Shown: positions 1-10,996, counted from the stretch's first letter. The stretch: 39,063 bases of DNA from Nitrospira sp. UW-LDO-01 (GCA_002254365.1 NIUT01000158.1:1-39063), one strand, 5' to 3'. The notes: generated by a model from the letters alone, not told the origin. Made by a program: numbers and translations.

Positions 1-1015
1 GCCCTGCAAAGAAGAGGGAAGCGCGCGCTTTGAATTGCAGGGTATTGAGCAGCAGTTGGGGCGAATTGATGAACGTATTGCGATGGAGACTCCCATACCG
101 GAGGAACTCGGCCTGTTCGAGGCCAGGGATCATGCGAAAGACGCGCTTCTGTTCTGGGTACGTGAGTTTGGTTTGAAAACCTACCAAGTTGTAACAGGTG
201 CGATGAATATTTTCTGTCCGCAATTGCACCACTGCCGCAGGCTCCACGCCGGTCCGTGGATCTTTGAGTCCCACCGGTTTCATGGGACCGAACTGCATTG
301 TCTGGCGGCCGCGCTCGGCCAGCACTTCAATCGGTACACAGGCTTCAAAATAGGGTGTCTTCTCAAATTCCTTCGGCTGAACCTTCTCTGCCGCCATCAT
401 GGCATCATAAAAGGCATTGTACTGGTCTGCCGTCATGGGGCAATTCAAATAATCATCTCCGCCTTTGTCATAGCGGGAGGCGCGAAAGACGATATCCATG
501 TTGATCGAGTCGGCGTCGACGATCGGCGAGATTGCGTCAAAGAAGTACAGGTGCTGTGATTTCGTCGCAGCGCGGATCGCTTGGGAGAGCTTATCCGATG
601 TGAGTGGCCCAGTCGCGATGATGCAGAGGCAGTCAGTGGGAATCTCCGCGATCTCCTCGTGCAGAATTCTGATGTTTGGATGGCCTTCCAGCGCGCGGGT
701 GATGTGCTGAGAAAATATATCACGATCGACCGCCAGCGCCGATCCCGCCGGCACGCGGGCTTGTTCAGCGGCGGCGATGATCAACGAGTTCAGCCGCCGC
801 ATCTCTTCCTTCAGAATGCCGGGGGCATTGAAGGGATCAAGAGAGCCGAGCGAATTCGAACAGACGAGTTCGGCCAACCCGCCGGTCTTGTGCGCCTTGG
901 TCATCTCTTTCGGGCGCATCTCGTAGAGCGTGACCTTGGCGCCGTGATTCGCCGCTTGCCAGGCCGCTTCCGACCCAGCCAGACCCCCGCCTACGATGAC
1001 AATGTCGTCACGCAT
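1..1015 (-). CDS. trmFO: TrmFO, methylenetetrahydrofolate--tRNA-(uracil-5-)-methyltransferase, partial (3' end outside window)
   Basis: Reverse strand from ATG at 1015 reads [58 protein letters not shown]..., a FAD-binding GxGxxGSE N-terminus and TrmFO/Gid signature; open to the window edge, so absent from the ORF track. Confidence 0.93.
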   Translation of the reverse strand, partial: MRDDIVIVGGGLAGSEAAWQAANHGAKVTLYEMRPKEMTKAHKTGGLAELVCSNSLGSLDPFNAPGILKEEMRRLNSLIIAAAEQARVPAGSALAVDRDIFSQHITRALEGHPNIRILHEEIAEIPTDCLCIIATGPLTSDKLSQAIRAATKSQHLYFFDAISPIVDADSINMDIVFRASRYDKGGDDYLNCPMTADQYNAFYDAMMAAEKVQPKEFEKTPYFEACVPIEVLAERGRQTMQFGPMKPVGLKDPRTGVEPAAVVQLRTENIHRTCYNLVGFQTKLTYPEQKRVFRMIPGLEQAEFLRYGSLHRNTFINSPQLLLNTLQFKARASLFFAG

Positions 1016-1404
1016 GTGCTTAGAACATCCAATCGCTTGGAAAGTGAAGGCGCATTGTACGAATCGATTTTTTGCTCTGTCAAGGAAAAGGGGGGGTGAG
1101 TTCATGAGGTGTCTCCGCAATCTGTTTGTGTGGTCTGCCAAGACTCATGCAAATGGATTTGGACAAGATCAAGATATAGTTGGGTTCCGATGATGGTCTG
1201 TCGAAGAGCTTGCCCCGAACACATTGAGTTACCGATTTTGCAAAGTCCCTGTTGGCTTCATGAGGTTGTGGGGGTGGAGATATACTCCCGATGCTACCCT
1301 AAGCGGTATATTTGCGACATGAGTTGTTGCTAAAGGTCGCCCTGCAGCTCGATAAGCTTCCACGCTTGTCGAATGGCACGTGTTGAGAGTAATCCACCCC
1401 TGCG

Positions 1405-1434
1405 TTGACTGCTCACAAGGCGCAGTGCTAATGT
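1405..1434 (+). promoter_or_regulatory. putative sigma70-type promoter for tRNA-Val
   Basis: TTGACT-N18-TAATGT about 32 nt upstream of the tRNA; the -10 is weak. Confidence 0.35.
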
Positions 1435-1465
1435 TTGCCCTCGTTTCTGACCCCTTCTCGGGTTT

Positions 1466-1540
1466 GGGCGATTAGCTCAGTGGTAGAGCGCTTCCTTCAC
1501 ACGGAAGAGGCCACAGGTTCGATACCTGTATCGCCCACCA
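1466..1540 (+). tRNA. tRNA-Val(CAC)
   Basis: GGGCGATTAGCTCAGTGGTAGAGCGCTTCCTTCACACGGAAGAGGCCACAGGTTCGATACCTGTATCGCCCACCA; cloverleaf, anticodon loop TTCACAC, encoded CCA. Confidence 0.96.
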
Positions 1541-1773
1541 TCTCCTTCCCATCGATACCCTGACGGCGTTGTAGTGTCCGTAGTGTGTAGGACATTTCAG
1601 CCGGCTTGTTGGCAGCAATCGAGTTTTTCCGCAGCCTGCGAATAGGCTTCTGCCTGCCAAACCCCTCGATTCCTGGACAGAAACCGGGTTGTCGGCTAGA
1701 CTTCACATTGTCTTTTGTGGCGTGTCTGGTTCGAGATTCCAGTACGAGGCGTCGAAACAAGCGAGGTCATGCT

Positions 1774-2115
1774 ATGAGAGGAACTGTGACAGGTATCGGA
1801 GTCCTAGCGCTGCTGTTGATGGCAACTGGTTGCAGCACGACACACCAACAGAGTGCCGGGACGAATGGTCGGGAATATACTCCCCCGACGAGTATTTATA
1901 ATATCCTGGATAGCACCGCCTTGGTCTATTCCACTCCGGCTGCGGGATCAGCCGTCAATGACCATCCGCTTCGGTGGTTGGGCTTCATTGCGCACCCGAT
2001 TGGCCACGCCTTTGATTATGCAATCAATCGCCCGATGTATACGATCGGTGGCAGCTCTCCCTACCTCCATGGGTATACGGCTGAAGATAGTATGTTGGAC
2101 GCCCAACGTCAGTAG
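1774..2115 (+). CDS. small putative lipoprotein
   Basis: MRGTVTGIGVLALLLMATGCSTT...; signal peptide with lipobox LMATGC; ATG at 1774 is internal to the 1606..2115 ORF. Confidence 0.75.
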   Translation: MRGTVTGIGVLALLLMATGCSTTHQQSAGTNGREYTPPTSIYNILDSTALVYSTPAAGSAVNDHPLRWLGFIAHPIGHAFDYAINRPMYTIGGSSPYLHGYTAEDSMLDAQRQ

Positions 2116-2143
2116 GTCGGGGTATCTGATCGTAGAAGGATGA

Positions 2144-2176
2144 AGCCCGCTCTTCGTATGAAGAGCGGGCTTTTTT
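2144..2176 (+). terminator. Rho-independent terminator
   Basis: AGCCCGCTCTTC-GTAT-GAAGAGCGGGCT followed by TTTTTT. Confidence 0.92.
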
Positions 2177-2224
2177 GTCTCTGCTTTGCTCGAATCGTTT
2201 CCAATCGTGCTATTGTTTTCCCCG

Positions 2225-3388
2225 ATGAGTCGTCCCTTCCTGAGGTCGATCCGATACTGGCTCTTGACCGGCCTGCTCGTGCCCATGGGGCTCACTTTGG
2301 GATGCGCGGGATCAGATGCACCTGTGCGGCCTCCGCTGCCTCCCTCCAAGAGCGATCTTGTGCTCTTGGCCTCGACAACCCTCTGTGAGCGCAAGGCGGA
2401 CTTCTTGCTCAAACATCCCTCCGCAGAGCAGCTCTCAAGAGACTGGGGAAGCGGTCAGGAACTCACCATTGCCGGGGAGCGCAGTGCCTCGCACGGAGAC
2501 GAATCCTATTTTTTCGATGAAGACGGTGTGTTGGTGGGGGCGCTCTTTACGTTTCCTCGAGGCCTCGACTTGGCCCCCTACTCGGTGCTGCGTGATACGC
2601 TCTTCCGGCTCAAACCTGCGCTTGAGTTCTATTTGAACGTGGCCCAATTGGAAACAAGAACGAACATGGAGAGCAGCTCGCTTCTGGAGACCGGTGATGA
2701 AAAAAGCACCACGCAATATCTTGTGACCGGATTGCGCGACCATCCGATCCTGCTTCAGGCTTCTTTTACCATTGACCCCTATGTGCGACTCTTTTCCCCC
2801 TACCGACGAGAATTTCTGGACCGACTTCGTCAGCCGGTTGGGGGTACTGGAGGCCAAACTATGGAGAGTCAGGGGACGGAGGATAAGGAACCCTTCCCCT
2901 CGTTGCAACAATTCGCACGGGGGCAAACGGCGCAGCTCGCCTATTGCGGTGAGAAGAACTATGACATTGCCGCGGATGCCTATCAGCGAGCCATTCGGAA
3001 TGGGTTCACAAACAAGGTCTGGCTGGCCGAAGCCCACCATAAACTCGGCGTGGCTTTGCTCATCAAGGGGCAGGTGGAACAGGCGAAAGCCGAGTTGCTC
3101 CAGTCACTCACGCTCAGGCCAAATGTCCCGGAAGTGCTGAATAACCTGGGCACGGTCCAGGTCAAACTTGGCAACAAGGCCGCCGGAGTGAATTCGTTTG
3201 AGCGCGCGATCGTCCTGCGCCCCAACTATGCGCTGGCCCGCTACAACCTGGCCGAGGCGTCCGAGGCAACGAATCCCAAACGTGCGCTCTCCGAATACGA
3301 AACCTATGTCGCGATCGTCGAAGGCATTCCAGAGGAAGCGGATCGGATCATTCATGCTAAAGAACGCATCAAGGTCTTGAAGCAGTAG
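2225..3388 (+). CDS. TPR-repeat lipoprotein
   Basis: MSRPFLRSIRYWLLTGLLVPMGLTLGCAGS (lipobox LTLGC); C-terminal TPR-like repeats (AEAHHKLGVALLIKGQVEQAKAELLQSLTLRPNVPEVLNNLGTVQVKLGNKAAGVNSFERAIVLRPNYALARYNLAEA). Confidence 0.85.
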   Translation: MSRPFLRSIRYWLLTGLLVPMGLTLGCAGSDAPVRPPLPPSKSDLVLLASTTLCERKADFLLKHPSAEQLSRDWGSGQELTIAGERSASHGDESYFFDEDGVLVGALFTFPRGLDLAPYSVLRDTLFRLKPALEFYLNVAQLETRTNMESSSLLETGDEKSTTQYLVTGLRDHPILLQASFTIDPYVRLFSPYRREFLDRLRQPVGGTGGQTMESQGTEDKEPFPSLQQFARGQTAQLAYCGEKNYDIAADAYQRAIRNGFTNKVWLAEAHHKLGVALLIKGQVEQAKAELLQSLTLRPNVPEVLNNLGTVQVKLGNKAAGVNSFERAIVLRPNYALARYNLAEASEATNPKRALSEYETYVAIVEGIPEEADRIIHAKERIKVLKQ

Positions 3389-3461
3389 TTTCTTTTTCCT
3401 CAGACAAGAACTCCTCTTGGTTGGTGGGACCACCCGGCGTTGTTGAGGAATGAGAAACGAG

Positions 3462-3875
3462 CTAACTGCGGGCCTGCTCTTTTTCTTCCTGAGCGGTTTT
3501 GCACTCGATGCAGAAAGTGGTGACTGGGCGCGCTTTGAGCCGCTTGTACGGAATCTCCCCACCGCACCCTTCGCAAATCCCATAGGTCTCGGTGTTCATC
3601 CGCTCGAGTGCCTCGTCAATTTTCTTCAATAACTTTCGTTCCCGGTCGCGAATGCGCATGGAGAAACCTTGATCGACCTCGGCAGAAGCTTGATCACTGA
3701 CATCGGGAAGGGCTTCGGGGTTTTCACGGTGTGTCAGCACCTCGCCCGCCTCACTGAGGAGTGAGGCTCGTTGGCGCTCAAGGTCGTGACGGATGTCGGG
3801 ATACTTCGTGATTGTGGAACTGGTTTCTGGATTTGTGGTGGAAGCCGTCTGTTTCTTAGCGGGAGGTGTTTTCAT
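3462..3875 (-). CDS. DksA/TraR-family C4 zinc-finger protein
   Basis: ALERMNTETYGICEGCGGEIPYKRLKARPVTTFCIECKTAQE, typical DksA/TraR zinc finger. Confidence 0.9.
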   Translation of the reverse strand: MKTPPAKKQTASTTNPETSSTITKYPDIRHDLERQRASLLSEAGEVLTHRENPEALPDVSDQASAEVDQGFSMRIRDRERKLLKKIDEALERMNTETYGICEGCGGEIPYKRLKARPVTTFCIECKTAQEEKEQARS

Positions 3876-3976
3876 GATGAGGGCTCGCTGTGGGAAAACT
3901 GAACATATTGATGTATACGGAAACTATATCAAGCTCAATGAGAGGGGGTCAACGCGGGTTGGTTAGGTATCAAAGG

Positions 3977-4579
3977 CTATAAATCTCGCCGCCCCTCGAT
4001 CGATTTCAGCAGGGTGACTTCGTCGGCGTACTCGATATCCATACCGACCGGAATGCCATAGGCGATACGAGACACACGGACGCCGAACGGCTTGAGCATG
4101 CGGGTGAGATAGATGGCTGTGGCCTCTCCTTCGATGGTGGGATTCGTGGCCAGGATGACTTCTTCGACCCCGCCAAGCTTGACCCGCTCAATGAGTTCCT
4201 CGGCTCGGATGTCTCCTGGGCCTACACCATCCAACGGAGAGAGGGCTCCTAATAAGACATGATAGAGCCCACGATAGGCCCCGGCTCGTTCAACAGCATA
4301 GAGGGTACTGGGTTCTTCAACCACGAAAATCTTGCTGCGATCGCGTTTTGGGTCACGACAAAACTCGCACAACTCCCCTTCCGCGATATTGCGGCATTGG
4401 CTACAAAACGCCAACCCCTCCTTGACCGCTCGTATGGCATCGGCGAGCCGTAGGGCGTCCTCCCGTTCCATCTTCATAAGATGAAAGGCCAACCGTTGCG
4501 CGCTCTTGTGCCCGATTCCTGGGAGCCGGACCAGTTCTTTGATGAGTCGTGCGAGCAGGCCCTGCTGATCGACCGCCAT
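3977..4579 (-). CDS. recR: recombination protein RecR
   Basis: LARLIKELVRLPGIGHKSAQRLAFHLMK, C4 zinc finger CSQCRNIAEGELCEFC, Toprim domain; downstream of ebfC and dnaX. Confidence 0.97.
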   Translation of the reverse strand: MAVDQQGLLARLIKELVRLPGIGHKSAQRLAFHLMKMEREDALRLADAIRAVKEGLAFCSQCRNIAEGELCEFCRDPKRDRSKIFVVEEPSTLYAVERAGAYRGLYHVLLGALSPLDGVGPGDIRAEELIERVKLGGVEEVILATNPTIEGEATAIYLTRMLKPFGVRVSRIAYGIPVGMDIEYADEVTLLKSIEGRRDL

Positions 4580-4581
4580 CG

Positions 4582-4905
4582 CTAGAACAGACCCGGGATC
4601 TTCATCCCGCCTGTCAGCGCTTTCATCTCACCTTCCATCAATTCCTTGGATTTACGGAGCGCCTCGTTCGTGGCGGCCACGACCAAATCCTGGAGCATGT
4701 CGACATCACCGCCCTTGACGACCTCCGGGTCTATTGCCACGCTGACCACCTGCATGGCCCCATTCGCTGTGACGGTGACAATCCCGCCGCCTGCTGTTCC
4801 ACTGGCGGTTTTGGACGCTGCCTGCTCTTGGATTTTAGCCATCTGCTCTTGCATGGCCTGAGCTTGCTTGAGAATGTTATTCATATTGCCGAAAGGATTC
4901 TTCAT
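4582..4905 (-). CDS. ebfC: YbaB/EbfC family nucleoid-associated protein
   Basis: MKNPFGNMNNILKQAQAMQEQMAKIQEQ...; located between dnaX and recR. Confidence 0.95.
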   Translation of the reverse strand: MKNPFGNMNNILKQAQAMQEQMAKIQEQAASKTASGTAGGGIVTVTANGAMQVVSVAIDPEVVKGGDVDMLQDLVVAATNEALRKSKELMEGEMKALTGGMKIPGLF

Positions 4906-6671
4906 TCGCTTGCCTCCTGTTGGGCGATGGTGCGGACTTCTGCTAACTCCACGCCGAATATCTCAAGCGCCTGCTTCACGGTTGGGTTCGTCTTTGCCTG
5001 TTCAAACAATGCGGCCCGATGCTCTTGTTCCTTGGCCGCCCGCGCTTGGGCCATTGTCGGGCCTTGAGGATGCGTCTCGGTCAACTCGATAATGCGGACA
5101 CGGATCGGCGGTCCCACCTGCCGCTCACATAACTGTGCGATCACCTTGGTATTCTCTTCCTTCTCGAGTCGAGCTCTGGCCACTGTGGCCTGTTTGGAAA
5201 ATCCGATCGTGACAACGCCGCCTTCTAATCCGACGAAGCGACCAGCCTCGAGGAACGGGGCGATGTTTGGAAACGACGCCGCAATCTCTTCTTGGACCAA
5301 TTCCCACCGCAATGTTGACGGTTGAGGAGAAAGTGGAGCGAGCTCGGTGGCTGATGATCCAGCTGACGGATCAACGATAGGCTTTGGGGAAGGATCGGAC
5401 GAAGGTATCAGTCGCTCAACCTTGCTGGCTTTGGAAGGTGGAGGAGGTTGGCTGGCTGGCTTCCGGATCGGTGAAGTGGCTGGCGTGGTTTTGTGTCCTT
5501 CTGAGTCGCCCAACGGTTTGTGGCTTGAGGGTGGGGATGTTTGTTGGGGAGAGAGAGAGTCACTCGGGCGTGGGCGCAACAACCTGGTCGCCCGCACTGC
5601 CGCGGTCTCCATCACAAAACGGGGGTGGGTGCTGAATCGTAATGAATCTTCTGCTTGAATGAAGATGGCCAGTAGTTCCTGGAGTTGTTCTGGCGTTACC
5701 GCCCGGGCATCCGACGAAAGCTGATTGAGATCTTCTTCCGAGGTCTCAATCAAACTCCTGAGCTCGGTCGCGCTAGGAACAACTGCTGCCACGAGCAGAT
5801 TACGGATATGTTCTACAACGTCCGCGCAGAACGCCCGCAAGTCATGTCCCCTATCGAGCAGGCTGGCCAAGCTGCTGAGAGCTGCAGGGCTGTTTTGGGT
5901 CAAAATGGCTCGAATGAGTTCCTGTACCAGTTCTTGAGGGACGGCTCCCAACAGCAGTTCGAGGTCCGCATGGCTGATGGCCTTGCCGCTGTAGGCAATC
6001 GCTTGATCCAGCAAGCTCAAAGCATCGCGCATACTGCCTTCACTGGCACGAGCCAGGGCCAGGAAGCTTCGTTCCTCCAGTGTCAACTGATCTTGGGCTG
6101 CGACATGTTGAAGTCGTTGGATGATTTCGGATCTGGCAATCCGGCGGAAGTTGTAATGTTGGCACCGCGAGAGGATCGTCACGGGAATTTTGTGGATTTC
6201 TGTTGTCGCAAAAATGAACACGGCGTGAGCCGGTGGTTCCTCAAGCGTCTTCAATAAGGCATTGAAGGCGGAATTGGAGAGCATATGGACTTCATCGATA
6301 ATATAGACCCGAAATTGACCATGAAACGGCGCGAACTTCACGTTCTCGCGGATCTCTCGTACATCATCCACGCTGGTGTTGGACGCGCCGTCGATCTCGA
6401 TGACATCCACCGAACTCCCTAGCGCGATTTCACGGCAATTCTCGCAGGTGTCACAGGGGTGACTCGTGGGTCCTTGTGCACAATTGAGGGCTTTGGCAAA
6501 GATTCGAGCTACGGTCGTTTTTCCGACGCCTCGTGTACCGGAAAACAGGTACGCATGTGCCACCCGTTTGGTGGAGACTGCGTTCATGAGCGTCTGAACC
6601 ACGTGAGACTGCCCGATCACATCGTCGAAGGTGCCGGGTCTATATTTTCGCGCGGAGACTTGGTAGTCCAC
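4902..6671 (-). CDS. dnaX: DNA polymerase III subunit gamma/tau
   Basis: MDYQVSARKYRPGTFDDVIGQSHVVQTLMNAV..., Walker A GTRGVGKTT, zinc module CAQGPTSHPCDTCENC. Confidence 0.97.
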   Translation of the reverse strand: MDYQVSARKYRPGTFDDVIGQSHVVQTLMNAVSTKRVAHAYLFSGTRGVGKTTVARIFAKALNCAQGPTSHPCDTCENCREIALGSSVDVIEIDGASNTSVDDVREIRENVKFAPFHGQFRVYIIDEVHMLSNSAFNALLKTLEEPPAHAVFIFATTEIHKIPVTILSRCQHYNFRRIARSEIIQRLQHVAAQDQLTLEERSFLALARASEGSMRDALSLLDQAIAYSGKAISHADLELLLGAVPQELVQELIRAILTQNSPAALSSLASLLDRGHDLRAFCADVVEHIRNLLVAAVVPSATELRSLIETSEEDLNQLSSDARAVTPEQLQELLAIFIQAEDSLRFSTHPRFVMETAAVRATRLLRPRPSDSLSPQQTSPPSSHKPLGDSEGHKTTPATSPIRKPASQPPPPSKASKVERLIPSSDPSPKPIVDPSAGSSATELAPLSPQPSTLRWELVQEEIAASFPNIAPFLEAGRFVGLEGGVVTIGFSKQATVARARLEKEENTKVIAQLCERQVGPPIRVRIIELTETHPQGPTMAQARAAKEQEHRAALFEQAKTNPTVKQALEIFGVELAEVRTIAQQEASE

Positions 6672-6773
6672 CTGATACCTATGCTCCTAACTGCAAGTGC
6701 TCAGGCTCAACTGTCAGAACGACGACTCCCGCTGAAACCGTATGGGATACGTGCTGCACATAACGGATAAAGT

Positions 6774-6875
6774 GGGGCCAGGTGATCCTGCGGCACACAG
6801 AACTGGCTGCTTACCGTTGCTTCCTTCCGGATCTAGCGGGGTTCACAGGGTTCTATTGCACAGGGCCCAGCCCCT
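6774..6875 (-). ncRNA. ffs: SRP RNA (4.5S, small bacterial type)
   Basis: Reverse complement AGGGGCTGGGCCCTGTGCAATAGAACCCTGTGAACCCCGCTAGATCCGGAAGGAAGCAACGGTAAGCAGCC...GGCCCC; diagnostic GGAAGGAAGCA apical loop and complementary termini. Confidence 0.93.
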
Positions 6876-6984
6876 GTTCTCGAATCTGAATCCACTAAAA
6901 CAGCCCGCGCTCTACGGTGTGCCTGTTCGCCCTCACGAATGACCCTACGTGGTAAGGAGCGGCCGGTACACACGAGGTGCGGGA

Positions 6985-7076
<92 letters not shown>

Positions 7077-7098
7077 ATCGAGAAGTGCAAAGGTGGGC

Positions 7099-7127
7099 AT
7101 CTTAACATGCGTGTCCAGCAGCAGCAA
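7099..7127 (-). promoter_or_regulatory. putative sigma70-type promoter for tRNA-Ser (and possibly ffs)
   Basis: Minus strand TTGCTG-N17-TAAGAT about 22 nt upstream of the tRNA-Ser 5' end. Confidence 0.4.
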
Positions 7128-7407
7128 GGCGACCAACGCTGCCATTGGGCAACGTCCTTTTTGGGGTGAATGGTGTTTGGTGGGTGCGGCAGTGGTGAAC
7201 AATTAAGTGCGCTCTTGAGGGTAGGCAGCAAAGGTAGTGGATAGGGCATCATTATTACCGGATCAGGCCATTCATACTAGGTATGGAATACCCTCGGTCG
7301 TATGGGTTGACACTTGTATGGGTCCGACGGTACAACGCTATACAACATCGCGTGTTTATGCTGTCTTGAATACTAGATAGAAACAGCTCCTCGGCATCCT
7401 CCACTGT

Positions 7408-7490
7408 GCGAGAGTGGCGGAACTGGCAGACGCGCGAGACTTAGGATCTCGTGGGTAACCGTGGGGGTTCAAGTCCCCCCTCTCGCACCA
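7408..7490 (+). tRNA. tRNA-Leu(TAG)
   Basis: GCGAGAGTGGCGGAACTGGCAGACGCGCGAGACTTAGGATCTCGTGGGTAACCGTGGGGGTTCAAGTCCCCCCTCTCGCACCA; anticodon loop CTTAGGA. Confidence 0.96.
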
Positions 7491-7534
7491 CCATCATTCC
7501 GAATCCTCTTTAAGAGCTGGATGGGAGACAGATT

Positions 7535-8857
7535 TTGACGATGAAGATGGAAGTCACTGAGTTAGGACCAATGAAACGCGCCTTGAAAATCGAGGTGCCA
7601 GCCGCCGAGGTCACCCAACAGTTTTCGCGGGCGTATGTGGAACTGAATCGACAGGTTCACGTCCCTGGTTTTCGGCCGGGGAAAGCCCCATTGGCAATCT
7701 TGGAAAAGCGGTATGCCAAGACTGTTGAAGAAGATGTCATTCGAAAACTGGTTCCGGACTTTTATGATCGAGCGATCAAAGAAGCGGGGATCCATCCGGT
7801 TGTGGTGGATATACCCCCTCTGGATCGCGTCAAGATCAAAAAAGATTCCCCGTTTACGTTTACGGCGACGGTCGAAATCAAGCCGACCATCGAACTTCGT
7901 GACTATAAGTCCCCTAGTCCTATGTCTCTGCAAGCCGACAAGCGCACCGTTGCCGAAGACCAAGTGGACCGTGCCCTCGAGGTATTCCGAGAACAACAGG
8001 CCCGATTGGATGCAGCTCCAACTGGTACAGCGTTAGCTGATGGAGATTATGCCATTGTCGATCTGGAAGGGTTTTTGGACGGCGTGGCTCTCGAGGGGAC
8101 AAAAAAAGAAGGCCAACTGCATCGCGTGGGCTCGAAGGCCTCCTTGCTGGGGATTGAAATAGACGTGCATTTGCTGGGAAGGCATGAAGGTGAGGTGGTG
8201 GATATTCCGCAGACCTATCCCGTCAGCCATCCGGATCACCGAGTTGCGGGAAAGGTGGTTCAATTCCGCCTCGACATCAAGGGGGCCAAGCGCAAGACTC
8301 TTCCAGCCCTCGATGATGAGTTCGCGAAAGACTGTGGCCCATACGCCTCACTCCAGGGCTTGCGAGAAAAGTTACGCGGTGAAATGGAAAAGGCGCTCAA
8401 GAAAGATATCGAAGAATCCTATAAGGACACCCTTCTCAAACGCCTCGTTGAGACTCATCAATTTGATCTTCCCGACACACTTGTTGAGCGAGAGCTCAAC
8501 ACGATCGTACGACAGCAACTGCAAGCACGACAACGTGGCAAAGCCACCGACTCCCTTCCCGAACCGGATGCGGAGGAGGTGAAGACAATCCGTGAGGAGC
8601 ACCGTGAAGAAGCGAATCGTCGCGTTAAAGCGGGCCTGATCCTCGAAGCCATTGCCGAGAAAGAAAGCTTGTCGGTAAGTCAAGATGATCTGAATCACGA
8701 AGTCACTCGATTAGCCAAGGAACTTCGTGTGCCGATGGCCGATCTTGTCAAAATGATTCAGGCGGGCGGTCAAGATTCCATTGAGGAATTGCGTGCGCGG
8801 ATCTTGATCGACAAAGCGCTGGATCTTGTCTATCGTCAGGCAGTCATTCAAGGATAG
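7535..8857 (+). CDS. tig: trigger factor
   Basis: MEVTELGPMKRALKIEVPAAEVTQQFSRAYVELNRQVHVPGFRPGKAPLAILEKRY; upstream of clpP-clpX. Start could be 7535 or 7541. Confidence 0.96.
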   Translation: MTMKMEVTELGPMKRALKIEVPAAEVTQQFSRAYVELNRQVHVPGFRPGKAPLAILEKRYAKTVEEDVIRKLVPDFYDRAIKEAGIHPVVVDIPPLDRVKIKKDSPFTFTATVEIKPTIELRDYKSPSPMSLQADKRTVAEDQVDRALEVFREQQARLDAAPTGTALADGDYAIVDLEGFLDGVALEGTKKEGQLHRVGSKASLLGIEIDVHLLGRHEGEVVDIPQTYPVSHPDHRVAGKVVQFRLDIKGAKRKTLPALDDEFAKDCGPYASLQGLREKLRGEMEKALKKDIEESYKDTLLKRLVETHQFDLPDTLVERELNTIVRQQLQARQRGKATDSLPEPDAEEVKTIREEHREEANRRVKAGLILEAIAEKESLSVSQDDLNHEVTRLAKELRVPMADLVKMIQAGGQDSIEELRARILIDKALDLVYRQAVIQG

Positions 8858-8920
8858 GTTGGCACTCGATCATCCGGTGGGTTTCGCGCCGACACTCCTT
8901 GAGGAAAGGAAACGAACGAC

Positions 8921-9547
8921 ATGTTGGTTCCGATCGTAGTCGAACAAACGAATCGAGGTGAACGCGCCTATGACATCTACTCTCGGCTCCTCAAGGATCG
9001 CATCATTTTCCTTGGGGCCCCTATTGATGATGTGTTTGCCAACCTGGTAATCGCGCAGTTGCTCTTCCTTGAGGCGGAAGATCCTGAAAAGGACATCAAT
9101 CTCTATGTGAATTCCCCAGGGGGCAGTGTGACAGCCGGATTGGGCATCTATGACACGATGCAATATGTGAAACCACCGATCAACACGATTTGCCTCGGTC
9201 AGGCGGCGAGTATGGGAGCGTTGTTGCTAACCGCTGGAACGAAGGGGAAACGGTTTGCCCTACCTAATGCCCGTGTGATGATTCATCAACCCCTGGGCGG
9301 ATTTCAAGGACAGGCGACGGAAATCGACATTCATGCCAGGGAAATTCTAAAAATTCGTGAACGTCTCAACGAGATTATGGCCAAGCACACCGGGCAACCG
9401 ATCGAAAAGATTGCCCATGACACCGAGCGAGATTATTTCATGTCAGGTGAAGAGGCAAAACGATATGGTCTCATTGATGAGGTCATTACAAGGCCATCCA
9501 AGTTTATGAAGGTGAGTGAGTCTGGAGACGGGGCAAAGGGTAAGTAA
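8921..9547 (+). CDS. clpP: ATP-dependent Clp protease proteolytic subunit
   Basis: [32 protein letters not shown]...; catalytic Ser in AASMGALLL and His in MIHQPLGG. Confidence 0.98.
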   Translation: MLVPIVVEQTNRGERAYDIYSRLLKDRIIFLGAPIDDVFANLVIAQLLFLEAEDPEKDINLYVNSPGGSVTAGLGIYDTMQYVKPPINTICLGQAASMGALLLTAGTKGKRFALPNARVMIHQPLGGFQGQATEIDIHAREILKIRERLNEIMAKHTGQPIEKIAHDTERDYFMSGEEAKRYGLIDEVITRPSKFMKVSESGDGAKGK

Positions 9548-9560
9548 CACAGGAGGGCAC

Positions 9561-10817
9561 ATGGCTAAGCAGGAAAAGATGGACCGACACTTGCGGTGTT
9601 CTTTTTGTGGCAAGAGCCGTGATGAGGTCCGGAAGCTGATCGCCGGGCCAACGGTCTATATCTGTGATGAATGTGTCAACCTCTGCAATGACATCATCGC
9701 TGAGGATTGGGAAGAAGCCAAAGAAGAAATTTCCTCGAAGCTCAAGAAGCCTGCTGAAATCAAACATCACCTTGATCAGTATGTCATCGGGCAGGAACGT
9801 GCCAAACGGATTCTGTCTGTGGCGGTGCACAACCACTACAAGCGTATTTCTTCGAAAGAAAAAGGGGTGGATGATATCGAGCTTCAGAAGGGCAACATTC
9901 TCATGGTGGGCCCTACCGGAACGGGGAAAACCCTGTTGGCCCAGACTTTGGCCAAATATCTGGATGTCCCCTTTACGCTTGCAGATGCCACAACACTAAC
10001 TGAAGCCGGGTATGTCGGCGAAGATGTCGAGAACATTATCCTGAAACTCTTGCAAGCGGCCGACTACGATGTGGAACGGGCTGAACGTGGGATTGTGTAC
10101 ATTGATGAAATCGACAAGATCAGTCGGAAAAGCGACAGTCCATCGATCACGCGGGATGTATCAGGCGAAGGGGTTCAGCAGGCATTGCTGAAACTGATCG
10201 AGGGGACGGTTGCGAATGTTCCTCCCCAAGGAGGGAGAAAGCATCCGCATCAGGAATTTATTCAGGTGAATACGAGCAATATCCTGTTCATCTGCGGTGG
10301 AGCATTTGTGGGCTTGGAGCAAATCATCGAACAGCGACTGAATCGAAAGTCAATGGGTTTCGGCGCTGAAATCCGTGGAAAGAGTGATGTGCGATTAGGT
10401 GATCTGCTGGCCAAAGTCCAACCTGAGGATTTCTTGAAGTACGGGCTGATCCCAGAATTTGTTGGACGGTTGCCCGTCGTAGCTACATTAGAAGAGTTGG
10501 ATGAGCGAGCCCTCATTCGTATCCTGACGGAACCTCGCAATGCCCTCACGAAGCAATATGAGAAGTTGTTGTCGTTTGAGAAGGTCAAACTCCGATTCAC
10601 GGAAGGGGCCTTGGGTGCCGCCGCACGGAAAGCCTATTTGCAAAAGACTGGCGCTCGAGGACTCCGGGCCATTCTGGAAGAGGTGATGTTAGACGTCATG
10701 TATGATGCTCCCTCGCAGAAAGACATCATGGAAGTGGTCATTACTGAAGATGCCATTGTGGGTAAGAACCCACCGATGCGTATCTTTGAACAGGAACAAG
10801 ACGCAAAGACGGCGTAA
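9561..10817 (+). CDS. clpX: ATP-dependent Clp protease ATP-binding subunit ClpX
   Basis: [30 protein letters not shown]..., zinc-binding domain, Walker [18 protein letters not shown] before ATG 9561. Confidence 0.98.
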   Translation: MAKQEKMDRHLRCSFCGKSRDEVRKLIAGPTVYICDECVNLCNDIIAEDWEEAKEEISSKLKKPAEIKHHLDQYVIGQERAKRILSVAVHNHYKRISSKEKGVDDIELQKGNILMVGPTGTGKTLLAQTLAKYLDVPFTLADATTLTEAGYVGEDVENIILKLLQAADYDVERAERGIVYIDEIDKISRKSDSPSITRDVSGEGVQQALLKLIEGTVANVPPQGGRKHPHQEFIQVNTSNILFICGGAFVGLEQIIEQRLNRKSMGFGAEIRGKSDVRLGDLLAKVQPEDFLKYGLIPEFVGRLPVVATLEELDERALIRILTEPRNALTKQYEKLLSFEKVKLRFTEGALGAAARKAYLQKTGARGLRAILEEVMLDVMYDAPSQKDIMEVVITEDAIVGKNPPMRIFEQEQDAKTA

Positions 10818-10996
10818 GTGTTTGATAAGTAAAACTTGTTCATTGCCGGAAGAGACTGATCGCAAGCTGAGGGTATTCAAAGTCTTTTCCGGCGGGCTCA
10901 TGCCATCCTGATCCCCATCCGGCACTACTCTCCTTCCTCGACAAGTAGAAACACCGCGCTATACTTAACACGTGTGACCCAGTGAAGGGAGAACGT

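Noticed and set aside
1109-1333. Cys-rich 74-aa ORF in the trmFO/tRNA-Val gap
   Set aside because: No RBS, no recognisable family; probably chance.
1497-1760. Minus ORF containing MVGDTGIEPVASSV
   Set aside because: Translation across the antisense of tRNA-Val; a well-known kind of spurious ORF.
5347-6257. Plus-strand ORFs opposite dnaX
   Set aside because: Shadow ORFs; composition and lack of RBS do not support coding.
4902-6671. Programmed frameshift (tau/gamma) in dnaX
   Set aside because: No A-AAA-AAG-like slippery heptamer seen in the coding strand; the only notable A run (near 6515) lies in the Walker A region, too early.
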